The notes beneath the pieces were generated by a model. The model searched no databases and was not told the origin of the DNA. It was given only the letters and a program-made list of their open reading frames with translations. From Archegozetes longisetosus (taxonomy: Eukaryota; Arthropoda; Arachnida; Sarcoptiformes; Trhypochthoniidae): DNA of 64,000 nt. The DNA is taken from assembly GCA_018873245.2 (NCBI GenBank), contig JAEMBT020000005.1:12818001-12882000 (forward strand), written 5' to 3'. Positions within the stretch are counted from its first letter, which is position 1. Each line of letters opens with the position of its first letter. Of this stretch, positions 1-10,545 are shown one piece after another. A program made the position numbers and the translations under genes.

Positions 1-783
1 AAATCAATGATAACTCGACTTTGGATAAGAAATTATTGCCACCAGTTTCTAATGTCAAAGAAGCGGGTTTAGATCCGATCCATTTTCGCGGAGCGTTCTG
101 CATCAATTATATTAGAACTTACTATGTTGTGAGAAATCACATCCTTTACTATATACCAGATAAAAGGCCTGAACAAGGAATTAAAGCACCGGTTGGTTTT
201 GAATTCAATGAATTAGGGTTTAGACATCGAACTGACTCTATATTATTGTAAAATGTACTCATGTTTGGCTCAAGTTAAGATTAGATAATCCTGATCGTGT
301 CTAACTTAATCTTAATTTAAACTAATAAAGTGTCAGAAATTTACGACAATAAAGAGCCAGTTCAGTAGTAAAGCCTAATTTTTACAATAAGTATTTAGTT
401 CTGAAGAATCTAATTATAATTATTACTTTTTATAGCAGTTAGATATTTGGGATTTTTTTAATTGTTATAAAACTGAAGATCCATTAGATCTACAGACTAG
501 TAACACAACTTCAGAGAACCTGATCCTTGATAATATAGTATCAGTTAGTTACCAGTTAGATTTACAGGCTACCGAAAATGCAGACAGTGGAAGAAAGTCT
601 ACTGTCAGTCTATTCGTTGTATTTACAATTATTTGTATTGGAATAACTGCACTACTATTCGTTGCTTTAGTCGCTTATATTTTGATGGCTGGGGCAAAAA
701 GAGATCCTGGATATACTTCTGAAGAGAGAAAAAGATTGGACCATGAAGAAAGTCCAGATGAAGAGTTTAGAACTCAAAAATAG
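1..783 (+). CDS. 3' part of a membrane-anchored secreted protein gene (partial)
   Basis: The gene enters from the left edge. An open segment runs from position 3 to a stop at 249-251 and contains aromatic-rich strands such as YYVVRNHILYYI. A second open segment, from an acceptor at about 435 to the stop at 781-783, has a Cys-containing stretch (DFFNCYK), one strong membrane segment (about 607-680) and a short charged cytoplasmic tail. Order and composition match the gene at 61,698-63,103 on the other strand: KRPEQGI here against NRPRKGI there, then an FF-x-C motif, then the membrane segment. The repeated aromatic strands faintly recall hemopexin-like blades, but no function can be named. The donor joining the two segments is unresolved: the acceptor is phase 0 and no in-frame GT follows the conserved part of the first segment, so this copy may be broken or spliced elsewhere. 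Confidence 0.5.
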
Positions 784-1002
784 TTTTGCATTAAGATTTA
801 AATTTTTAAGTTTATGAAAAATCACCAGAGTTTAAGTTTTTGCCAAGAAAAAAATTTCATTTATTTAAATTCAAGTTTTATGCAAGAATTGAACACTTGA
901 GAAATACTTGGGTCGAGTGAGAGCCCCGCAGCCCAATAGAATTGTGTCCCCGAATATGAATTCATTTGATACTCACGTATTGGTTGATAAACTAAAAATA
1001 AT
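784..1002. other. 3' flank of the first gene
   Basis: AT-rich sequence after the stop at 783. No gene seen. Confidence 0.4.
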
Positions 1003-1135
1003 ATATGAAGCCTGTTTTTGAAGAAATGCCTTTAACCATGCATTAAAAATGCTTTCTATATTGAATTCAATGTATTTTTAATGCATAGAAAATGACCTTT
1101 TCGCTAAGGCATTTCTTCAGAAACAGGCTTCATAT
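1003..1135. repeat. Foldback (palindromic) element
   Basis: The left arm atatgaagcctgttt...gaagaaatgcct (from 1003) is mirrored by aggcatttcttcagaaacaggcttcatat ending near 1135, with a second inner inverted pair (atgcattaaaaatg / atttttaatgcat). The ends sit next to TA, as for Tc1/mariner-derived MITEs. No coding capacity. Confidence 0.75.
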
Positions 1136-1879
1136 GGTTCCTCTTATGATCTTGACCTCTAATCTCTCTTAACGATACTAGAAACTTTCAAAGTTAAAAA
1201 TTTTAAAATTTTATTACTAAAAAGTCATTGAAGTTTTTCAAGAAATTTTCTCGCGAGAAGTTTTATAATTAAAATGTTACTCTGTTAACAAAAACTAATT
1301 TTTAAAAGTGTATTGTACTGTATTTTATAAAGTAAATAAATTTTCGGAAATTCTTTTAAATATGGCACCCAAGTCCCAAGTCAAAAGGTAGAGAATAAGT
1401 TTTACACACTTATGATCTCCATTTTTCCTCAAGCATCATGTTGGATCTCTTGGGATGCCATAGATAAAATGATAAAATCTATCAAAATATTTGGGATCTA
1501 TTTTCTAAGTAGATAAAAGTTGGAAATCTCACAATTATTTTTTTTGTCAGAATCTTATACAAACTAGAGGTTTCTGTTAAAAAACCTTAATGATTCTCTT
1601 GCAATGAATTTTTGAACGTTTGAACTATGAAAATTCAAATAACATATTATAGACTGTGACATTGAAATTAATATAGAACTATTTTCAATTTTGATCAGAT
1701 TCAATAAAATAATATTCATAATAGTCAGTTTCAAAAAGTAGATTGATTTTACTGTAATCGAGAAAATTAGTTATACGTATCTATGAGGCTGTGATCAATG
1801 TTGTATCGGATTCCCTTTTATTATTAATTGTTCCCAAACTAATTTACACATTTACTATAAATTCTAATAATGATTATAT
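1136..1879. other. Intergenic AT-rich sequence
   Basis: No convincing open frame, RNA gene or repeat structure was seen on either strand. Confidence 0.4.
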
Positions 1880-2120
1880 GTACAGTACTCCCGCTCTTTC
1901 TCAATAACACGTTTCCAAACTTCTGGTAGCTTGAAAATCTTTTTAACTCGATCTACCAAACTGAGGGATATGATGGTGCTTTGAATTGCACTTTGTACAT
2001 CTCATCCCAAAATGTGAATCACTTGCCACGGGTAGAAACTTTGATTTTTGATTTGCCATCGAGTCTAGTGGACTCGTATCAGGTGAATACGGAGCATGAG
2101 GTAAAACTTCTCAGCTTCTT
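1880..2120 (-). pseudogene. Mariner-like transposase 3' relic
   Basis: Read on the minus strand, one frame gives a string like LPHAPYSPDTSPLDS, which resembles the PHPPYSPDLxPxDY catalytic-end block of mariner transposases. Further on another frame gives LPEVWKRVIEKEREY, which resembles the mariner C-terminus. Frameshifts and stops separate the blocks, so it is dead. No terminal inverted repeats were recognised. Family membership is an inference from these two motifs. Confidence 0.5.
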
Positions 2121-2953
2121 TCCCTAGTGTAGTGGCTCTTAATAAAAGATTTTTGCTCTTTAAACCTAGAACGGAACAGAATCAGATATCTTAAGTTTGA
2201 GCCAAAAATATGCTATAAACATGTTTTTTGTAAACAAAATAGTATGCGATAAGGGAACGAATGTTGCCCTATCTGTCTGTATTTGTATTTAGTCAAGCAT
2301 TTTGTCTGACAATAGAAGTGAAAGTTCAAAAATATCACGAATTTTTCCCCCAACCTAAGTATTTCTATACACATTGATGACTATTAAATGGATTTTTCAC
2401 AATATTCAAATACAAGTTATGAGTAATGTTATTTAAATTGACTTTGGCATCTGTTGAAACAGCTTTCAAACTGAAAATTTAGATAATGATTAATTACTAC
2501 TACTAATCGATATGATATCTCATGGTAATTAAGAACATGCATTAATTTCGTAATGGAGGAACGAAATGGAGAATTTTGTCATTTTATCATCAAGTCCTTT
2601 ATATGCTTTCATACTCAATAAATTTTCAAATTATTTGATTCTAATGATTCGCTTCCCAGACTTCAACTGAATTTTAGTTCTTATTATTTTTTATATTTGT
2701 TATGAAAAATGGTGATAATTTTCATCTCTAACCACTTACAATTTCCTGAACGCCTAGGCTAACTGTACAAATAATTGAGATTAAAAGATTTAATGATTTT
2801 TTGCTTCTTAATGGATATTAGTGATTAAATTTATGTAATTTTCTATTAATTAACTAAAACTTTCAATTAAATTTTGGCTTTAATAAAAGCTGTCATTTGA
2901 GATATCATTCTCATTATTTGGTTCATGATTGTAGTTTGAATATATCTTTAAAT
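2121..2953. other. Intergenic sequence upstream of the first helical-protein gene
   Basis: AT-rich with no supported gene. The promoter of the gene starting at 2954 should lie near the right end, but no clear TATA box comparable to those of its relatives is seen. Confidence 0.35.
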
Positions 2954-3416
2954 ATGTACTATTTACTAAGCTTGTCCTACATTTTATTCTTCTCTGTCAA
3001 CTTGATAGGTATTTAAAATCAAGCTTCAATTCGAAATTAATCGTGTAATTTCTTTTCCATGAAAACTTATTTTAAAAATTTTTTGCACTGAAGTTGAAAT
3101 CAATGGAGTCGATCCTGAGGTGTACCAAGTTTTCAACTGCACTAAAGAGAACAAAGACGAACATTTCGCGAATATTCAGCACTATTTGAATCGCACTATA
3201 CCTGTTTTCGAAGAAATGATCAAACATCCGGAGGCTCTGGATGAGGCACACAAGGCTCAGTTACCAAAAATGATTGAGCACTTCAAAGCTTATAAGCAGA
3301 CAAAACTAGATCTACAGAAGGAGTGTGAAACATGTCCTCTGGAGGAGTGCTGTAAGAAAATAACAATCTTGGAGAATAAATTTCACGATGAAATGGCTGA
3401 ATATAATAAACATTAA
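2954..3416 (+). CDS. Small secreted helical Cys-containing protein, copy 1 (group 5/21 allergen-like)
   Basis: Two exons: 2954-3008 (18 codons plus one base; hydrophobic signal peptide MYYLLSLSYILFFSVNLI) and 3094-3416. The intron is GT(3009)-AG(3093), phase 1, 85 bp. The product is about 125 residues. After the signal peptide comes a short acidic stretch, then two or three amphipathic helices rich in Lys, Glu and His, with five cysteines: one at FNCTKEN and four in CETCPLEECC. It is very similar to the gene at 4099-4602 and more distantly to those at 8431 and 13502. Size, signal peptide and helical layout resemble mite group 5/21 allergens; that is a fold-level guess without a search. The first exon was chosen because its phase and codon number match the paralogues. 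Confidence 0.8.
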
Positions 3417-4004
3417 AAGTCTATTCTATAAATTATTTTATTATTCAAATTTTTATTTGAATTAGTATTGAAAACAGATAATTAAAGCTTTCATTGTGCA
3501 TTGTTTCATAATACTAGTATGTGGGTCAATAAGTCTTATTAAAATCTGAATAAACAATTCTTCAAAAGATTCGTTAAATTATTCCTAAGAGAAATATTAG
3601 AGTAAATTTAATTTCTCTAAATTCGCAGTATGCTTAGGATTTTTTTGTTTAAAGTTTTATGAAGTTATATGAAGTTATGTTTTTTTATTCAAGATATTCT
3701 AAATAATTCTATGTAAGAATTACTACTTATAATATCTTTAATAGTTCAATAATAATTCTGAATTTGATATTATTTACCCAAAAGTAGTTTCACTAAAATA
3801 TAAACATCTTTGCAATTGATTTATTTAGAAAGCTATTTAATCAAAATTTCGTTTGAATGTTAATTACTTTCGAAATAAAAATTTAATGAACATTTCATTT
3901 CATTAATTAATCTGATTTTGAAATTCAATAAAATTTCGAAATTTTTCTACTAATTATCAAAAGTTGAATAAATAAAAATGTTGAACAATCCTTGAATTTT
4001 CAAC
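3417..4004. other. Spacer between helical-protein copies 1 and 2
   Basis: AT-rich; no further gene seen. The two flanking genes are in the same orientation. Confidence 0.4.
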
Positions 4005-4012
4005 TATAAATA
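4005..4012 (+). promoter_or_regulatory. TATA box of helical-protein copy 2
   Basis: The string ctataaatacag lies 87 bp before the start codon at 4099. The same ctataaatacag occurs at about 6534 upstream of the decayed copy, which supports a shared promoter element. Confidence 0.5.
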
Positions 4013-4098
4013 CAGTCGTTGATAGTGTAATTATGAAGAGTCTTTTTCCATATCTTCTCTTGACATAAGTTTTGAACTTTTGTTACTAAACTTGAAAA

Positions 4099-4602
4099 AT
4101 GAATTTTATACTAATCTTGTGTTTGGTTCCAGTATTTATGGCTACGTTCATGTGTAATATTTCAAATCTTTCTAATACTTAAGATAATATATTAGAATTA
4201 TGATAAATTTTTCTCTAGTATCCAAAATACTTATAACAATTTTTCCTATCTGTATTTCTATTAATTTTAATTCATTTTTCCCTCAAAGTTGATGTCAAAG
4301 CTCAGGAAGAGTACAGATTTTCCAACTGTACTAAAGAGAATAAAGACCAACATTTTGCGAAGATTGAGGACTATATGAATAGGACCATACCTATCCTGGA
4401 AAATGTGGATCCGGCGACTCTGGACGAAAAACATAAAACACTCTTACCAAAGCTCATCGAACACTTGAAAGCTTATAGACTTCAAAAACAAGATTTGCAG
4501 AAAGAGTGCACAACATGTTCTCTGGAGGAATGCTGTAAAAAAATAATAGCTTTGGAGACAAAATTTCACGACGAAATCGCAGAATATACAAAGAAAGAAT
4601 AA
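4099..4602 (+). CDS. Small secreted helical Cys-containing protein, copy 2 (group 5/21 allergen-like)
   Basis: Two exons: 4099-4153 (18 codons plus one base; signal peptide MNFILILCLVPVFMATFM) and 4289-4602, joined by a phase-1 GT(4154)-AG(4288) intron of 135 bp. The product is about 122 residues. The mature part closely follows copy 1: the SNCTKENKD block, a run of helix-forming residues, the HKTLLPKLIEHLKAY helix, then CTTCSLEECCKK and a C-terminal helix. All five cysteines are conserved between copies 1 and 2. The odd number leaves one free or suggests a disulfide-linked dimer (inference). A TATA box lies 87 bp upstream. Role unknown; a secreted salivary, gut or cuticle-associated protein is possible. 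Confidence 0.82.
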
Positions 4603-4950
4603 TTTATTTAATCAATCAATGTATTGTTCGATTAAATATTCGATCAATTAAAAGTGAATTTTCAAAATTTCAGCTTAAATTAATCAATGATTTGAAAGTT
4701 TAAATAGCAATAAGATAGGGATTCGTGTAAGCTTTTACTTTCTTTCCGCGAAGCCTAGTTCGCCATCATCTACCCATATATTTATTATCGATAGAGCAAA
4801 GAAAAATTTTTTATTCACGAGTTACATGTGAGACATCCAAGCATTTTGTATCCTTTCCCACATACTTTCGTAGTAAATTGTAGTAAACAAGACGTAGTTT
4901 ATGGAGTGATCCATACAAACATTAATTAATAGTTATTAGAGTTTTTTTTT

Positions 4951-5289
4951 GAAAAGTTATGGGTTTTGAATAGTTCCAGAGGTCTAAGAATAAAAATTTC
5001 ATATTGTTATAAAATATGATATCCCTTAATATTATGACAAAAATTTAAAATTTCCTCTCATCTGGGTGCTTAGCAATAGTGTTCAAATTGTTAGTTGTTT
5101 GCAGATTTTGAACACAGAGTTGTCATTAAATTCTTGATCAAACAACTAACAATTTGACTACTATTGTTAAGCGCCCAGATGAGAGGGAATTTAAAATTTC
5201 ATTATAATATTAGAGAATATCATATTCTATAACAATAATGAAATTTTTATTCTTAGACCTCTGGCACTATTCAAAACTCATAACTTTTC
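4951..5289. repeat. Large foldback element
   Basis: The left arm begins gaaaagttatgggttttgaa and includes ccagaggtctaagaataa. The right arm carries the complements ttattcttagacctctgg and ttcaaaactcataacttttc. Inner arms (ctctcatctgggtgctta / agcgcccagatgagag; caaattgttagttgttt / caaacaactaacaattt) continue the symmetry, so nearly the whole 340 bp folds into one hairpin. Confidence 0.85.
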
Positions 5290-5545
5290 GAAAGGTGCTA
5301 ATATGTGTTGAAATATTTATGGGGCTTAAAGACATAAAAGTAGAAAATCTAGATGAACAAATCTTTAGACATCTCACACATAATCTATGAATAAGTATTT
5401 TTTCTCACTCTAATTATCAGTATAACTAGAATAGCAAAATAATCTGAAGCCACGTCCACTTTTTACCGCATCAAACTTCACTCAAAACAAAAATATTTTA
5501 AGCCACGGTTACGAAAATTTGCCTGAAACTTCGCAGTGTATTGTT
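5290..5545. other. Spacer between two foldback elements
   Basis: AT-rich, no gene seen. Confidence 0.35.
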
Positions 5546-5942
5546 TAAGAATGTGCAAAAAGTTGAAAGTTCATTCTATTGGCGGATTTAGAAATTTTTA
5601 GTTTCAATATTTTGCATTTAAAATCTACATAAAAACTTTATTAGCCAAATAAATTATTAAATTAGATACAATAATTTATTAAGCAATAACAAGTAATTTT
5701 TGAATAGTTCTACTATATATTAGAAACTTTTTCGGATTTTTATATTCATTTTATTAAAAGTTGAATGATTTAACAGTCGAATTATTCGAAGTTTACTTGT
5801 TATTATTTAAGCAATTAGTAGAGTATCTAATTTAACAAATCATTTCGTTTAATAAAGTTATATATAGTTTTTAAATACAAAATATTGAAAATAAAAATTC
5901 ATAAATCCACCCAGAGAATGAATTTTTAACTCTGCGTTCTTA
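5546..5942. repeat. Second large foldback element
   Basis: The left segment (taagaatgtgc..., ttcattctattggcggattt, tttcaatattttgcattta, aaattagatac) is mirrored in order by gtatctaattt, taaatacaaaatattgaaa, aaatccacccagagaatgaa and gcgttctta. The arms are about 150 bp each and imperfect, so it is older than, or unrelated to, the neighbouring foldback. Confidence 0.75.
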
Positions 5943-6534
5943 GGTAGATGAAAGCTAACTTAGGTTCGCGGTAAAGTAAAAACTCGCCATTTTTTCTTTT
6001 CTTTATGAGAATCAGCATTCAAATATACAAATTGTTTCATAACACTAGTTTATGAAAAGCTGAATAAATAATTTTTTGTAAAGATTTTTCGAAACTTTTT
6101 CAAGAAATAATAGAAAATTTTAATTTTAAAAATTTCATACGATGTTTAAGAATAATTTTTGCTTCGCTGTAAATAGAATTGATTTTCCAGAATATAACCT
6201 ATTTTGATCTTGAAATAAAGTTAATTTATTTATCAGTTTTATATGTCGACTAAAATGATAATTATTACATATGCTTTGGTATTCATTAACGCAAAGTTAA
6301 TTTCATTAATACTCATTGGATCATTTATTGCTTGTTAGTTTTGCAAACATTGTGAAATCAGATGATAGTTAGAAGATAAATTTTATTTTTTCGAAATGAA
6401 ATTTCGTAATCATCTTGTCATTTAAATTATATTTGTCTTGTAATTATTATCAGAAATATAGTTAGTTTCAGAATCCTTTCGCGAATTAATTAAAGATGCA
6501 GTAAACTAAAACTTTGGCAATCTAAGTTTTAAGC
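5943..6534. other. Intergenic AT-rich sequence
   Basis: No supported gene. Confidence 0.35.
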
Positions 6535-6870
6535 TATAAATACAGCTATAAATTTTCAACAAGAATTCAATAGACTGAGTTTCTAAAGTTATAAAATTTA
6601 ACCCGAAAATCAAATTTATTTCACTCTATACTCTTATAATTTGTGTAAATTTCTCTACATTACTTAATTTAATACTTTGGATGCAATTGAAACGTCTAAA
6701 ACACAGGCATATATGATAAGTTTTACATAGACACGAAGACTGGTTTGGCCAGCGAAGTTGCTCGAATCAAGCAGTATAAGACAAAGATTAAAGATCCGAA
6801 ACAGAGAGCTTAATCGATGAGATGATGAAAAATTTGAAGCAATATCTGATATATCGGCCACTCAAACCAA
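6535..6870 (+). pseudogene. Decayed copy of the small helical protein family
   Basis: It starts with the same ctataaatacag promoter motif seen before copy 2. At 6731-6811 one frame reads a helical, charged stretch (SEVARIKQYKTKIKDPKQRA) ending at a stop. Another frame then supplies MMKNLKQYL, matching the HxxAKLxxxVKHxKxLK helix of the live copies. Stops and frame changes make it non-functional. No signal-peptide exon could be defined. Confidence 0.5.
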
Positions 6871-8430
6871 ATGCAAAAATCAAAAATTCGAACAAAAGAT
6901 TGTTGAACTCCGTGTCTTAAAAATTTAGCAACCCTATCGACTAAGTTCAAATTATTCGACGACAAATGTAAGGCATTACAACCTAAATAGTGAGGTTTAG
7001 AATCGATTCTATAAAGTATTTCTATGGCAAAGATAAATTTGATTAAGCTAAATATTTGGACAGGCATATTTTTTTGCATTTTATACTTCCTGAGTAAAAG
7101 TTTGAAGAATCATTGTAAAGATTTCATATGTGTTAAAATCTAATTATTCGTAATCAATTATTTAAGTCGTACTGCCATTTTTTAAATAGCATTAAAGCAT
7201 GAAATTAAATGAAGTTAAATAAAGTTAACATTACTTCAAACAAAAAGAGCTGTGTTAGTGCTCTTTTCACCCCGAACGGGGTAAAACGAGATACTACGAT
7301 TGATAATTCTTTATTCTCTTAAATTCTCATAATTTGATTCGATTTAAACAAAATACTAGACACACTTAGCAGTACACAACAAAATAATTCATTTTTTATA
7401 TTTAACGAATATTAAGCAAGTAATAAACGTGAACATAAATGAGAGCTACACTAACAAGACTAGCAAGAAGCTAGATTATGAGCTGACAAGACTAAGATTG
7501 CCTAATGCTAGCTTATTGTTAGGCTTTAAAATATTTGTTTTTATATTAGATTACATGTAGGGAAAGTTCAATTGAGTATTAGATCTGTTAGGGACAGTCC
7601 AGAACCTATGATCATCAGTAATAAAACTTATAAGCTCTAGAATCAAGGCTCTCGAAAGTGATGACTATCTCAATGTAAACTAATTCCAGAATTGTTTAAT
7701 TAGGTTTTAGATCGAATTTCAGCTCATACTAAAGTAGCGCTGGGCAGGTATTTCGGAGACACAAAGGTTGACTTAGCGGAAGATCTTTCTAGAGAAGGAC
7801 GAAAAACAGATAACAATTCCTAAACGGAAAGTATTATACGACCGACTTTTTGAAGACTTGCACAATTGCAAGAACGTTTAGTTGACCACACAGAAAAATG
7901 CTAAAGTCAACATCTGATCAATTTAGTAGTGAATGTTAAAAAAGAAGTCTAGCATAAGATCGAGGTTAAAGCCTAGATACTAAATCTAAAACAGTCGAAA
8001 CAATAAATTCGATCAATTGTTTTCAAAATTAATATTTCAGAAATAAGCTGTTATTCAAATATAAGATTTCATTTTGATATTTCTCGAATATTTTGAGTAA
8101 GTCATTTCCATTTTATTCGACGTTTTTGAGAACAATTGTTATTACCTGTATTGTATACTCTATTTTATGATAAATTTCATAATTGGTAGAATTTCAAAAT
8201 CTAGTCTTATATTTGAGGATGTAAATTTAATTTATTATTTCATGTGAATGTTAATTATATTTTAATTGCTTGTGTCATAACATTCACTCAGAAATAGTAA
8301 TTTACTTGTGTTAAATGAGACTTTTTGAATCTAACTACCTTAAAAAACCTGAAACAACATTTGGTTGAGTGTTAATTAATTTCTTTGGTTGTTGCATAAA
8401 TTCTGAAGTACTAACGGATAACACTTTACT
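6871..8430. other. Intergenic region with scattered coding-like fragments
   Basis: No intact gene. Around 7,740-8,000 on the plus strand there are charged, coding-like fragments (for example QLQERLVDHTEK) broken by stops, perhaps another relic, but it is not assignable. A small perfect stem, acccc-gaac-ggggt, lies at 7,271. Confidence 0.3.
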
Positions 8431-9310
8431 ATGGCATCTCATCCTCTAAACATGCACTCTATTATAACGTTATGCTTAGTCTCAGTTTTTATCGTTGTCT
8501 CTATAGGTAATTATTTTAATTAATTCATTGAAGTAGAAACTTGATATCTCTTTTTTCTTGCCGATTAATTCTTTCAATGATTTTGAATCTCAAATACATA
8601 GTAAAAATTAAGTGATTAAAAAACTATTCGATCAAAGAATTCGGCTTTACTTCGGAATGTCAGACGTATAGTTTCAAATCGTGCGTAGCAATAATACTTT
8701 ATGAGTTTAAGTTAGGGTTGTCACAATTAGTATTATCTAACATTTATTCAGCTCGAATATAAGCATCGTTCAAAAATACGTCTCTAATTCAGAAATAAAG
8801 CAGAGGATTCATTCGAACGAATGAAACTTTGTATTAATTATATTCAGGTAAAAAATGATTCAATAATCATGTATTGGGTGCAGAATACATAATTTTCACA
8901 GAATAATGATACCGAAGGTTTCACATAGTTTTTAATCAGAGTTTAAGTTTCATGAAGATATTTCTGCATAAAAGACTAAAATTTTCCTTTATAAATGATC
9001 CAATGTTTCAAAATATAAATTTCAGATCAGATCAGAGCAGTTCACACTCATCACCCATTTCAAAGATGTGGACGACACATTGAACAAATTTATTCCAATG
9101 GTAGAAGATATGGTTAAACGTGAAAAGGATGCCAAACATAAGGCCAAGCTTGAAAAATTAGTTAAGCATATGAAAAATTTGAAGAAGGAAAAATTTCTTT
9201 TAGAAAAAAACTGCAAAGCGAAAAAAATGAGTGTACAAGCGTGCTGGAATAAATGCGATGAGTTAATAAATGAGGCGCTCAAAGATTTCACGTCAGCTCA
9301 ATCTAAATGA
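8431..9310 (+). CDS. Small secreted Lys-rich helical protein, copy 3
   Basis: Exon 1 is 8431-8506 and encodes a longer leader (an in-frame second Met at 8452 begins an 18-codon leader like those of its relatives). The intron is phase 1, GT at 8507. Exon 2 is 9036-9310. The product is about 116 residues. The mature part is strongly basic and helical (KHKAKLEKLVKHMKNLKKEK) with three cysteines, ending ...ALKDFTSAQSK. Its last helix, MSVQACWNKCDELINEALKD, corresponds to ISLEECKKKSIQLHNDCLKD in copy 4. The acceptor was chosen by phase: AGs at 9025, 9030 and 9035 lie in tandem and only the last keeps the long frame. Confidence 0.75.
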
Positions 9311-9452
9311 TAAAATAATTAGAGATTGATCAATGTAGTTCTAAGAGTTTTATTTGAATTTCATTAAAATTATGATTGATTAAACTTCTTTCGGTTTAAT
9401 TAATATTTAAGATTATTAATTAATCATTTATTTTTATTTTGCATTAAGTTAT

Positions 9453-9931
9453 AAGGGATACGGTCAAAATCCCGAAATGTTGAAATCCCGACAGCTTAGA
9501 ATTCAAACGTGTAAACTCATATAAGAAAAATTCTATTAAAAGTGCATTTCAAATAATAAATGAAATAAATATATTCCGTTTAACTAAAAGGAAATATGAG
9601 CTATACCACGAAGAAATTCCATATTACTAAAATTTGAACGATTGTTGATGACTGTCATAATCATTTTTTCCCGATCAGCGAGTCTTTGTGAAACTAATAA
9701 CCCCCAACCTCCCAAGTCAGTTAGTTATGTGTATATTAATAATGTATAATTTTTTGAAAGTATTTATATCAATTGAAAAAATATTAATTATATTATTACA
9801 GTCTGAAATTTTAAATTTGAACAGAGGCTAAACAAGTAATAATTTATTTGATTGTCGGAATTTTGACTGTCGGGATTTTAACCTTGTCGGGATTATGAGC
9901 TGTCGGGATCTTGATTGTCGGGATTTCGAAC
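9453..9931. repeat. TIR element with subterminal gtcgggat repeats
   Basis: The left end carries aatcccgaaatg and aaatcccgacagc. The right part carries the inverse unit gtcgggatt repeated about five times, ending gtcgggatttcgaac. The unit copies are inverted relative to the left end, as in a DNA transposon with subterminal repeats. A hAT copy is inserted exactly at its right end (9932). Confidence 0.6.
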
Positions 9932-10504
9932 TAGTGATCGACAAAGTACTAAAAGGGAATTACTGTCCTGTCCTGCATTCTCGAAACTGATTCCTGTCCT
10001 GTCCTGTCCTGAGCCCTAAATTTTCATTCCTGTCCTGTTTTCCTGACATTCAATGTGTTTGAAAAATTATTTCAAAAAAATCAAATGAAAATACAATCAA
10101 TGAATGCATATTCAATACAAATCAGAGTTAGATCTAGTAAAAAACAATTCATTTACGTTCTGTGAACTTAGTCTTGAACGATGGTCAGTGAGTATTAGAA
10201 CAGCGGCACTGAAATTCCTTTCGCTTGAAAGGTTGGTCGCAGGGATAGACAGCAAACGAATAGCCAACCGATAGAGTCGGGGATAACAACTTCTATTTTG
10301 TTCCCGATATCCGAGTAATGAAGAATTTATGTCAAACTTATGTCCAGTTTTCATTTTACATGAATTTTACAGGAATTTAGAATCGAACAGGAATTCCTGT
10401 CCTGTCCTGTAGTTATGATAGCTTTTCCCATTCCTGTAAATTCCTGACTAGGAACAGGACAGGACAGGAGTTCCTGCAGGAATAGGAATTCATGTCAAAC
10501 ACTA
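9932..10504 (-). mobile_element. hAT-family short element with transposase C-terminal remnant
   Basis: Flanked by a perfect 8-bp target duplication, tttcgaac (9924-9931 and 10505-10512). The ends are tagtgatcgaca and tgtcaaacacta. On the minus strand, 10112-10354 encodes a hAT dimerisation domain fragment (LYRLAIRLLSIPATNLSSERNFSAA...LSSQNVNELFF). The interior also has runs of tcctg units on both strands near the ends. Only the C-terminus of a transposase remains, so it is non-autonomous. Confidence 0.85.
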
Positions 10505-10545
10505 TTTCGAACCAGCCCCGTTATCAAAGTACTGACACTTTAGTA

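Noticed and set aside
6664..7079. Two overlapping minus-strand open frames
   Set aside because: They are antisense to the decayed helical-protein copy and its flank, with AT-driven composition and no motif.
9022..9291. Minus-strand open frame
   Set aside because: Shadow of exon 2 of helical-protein copy 3.
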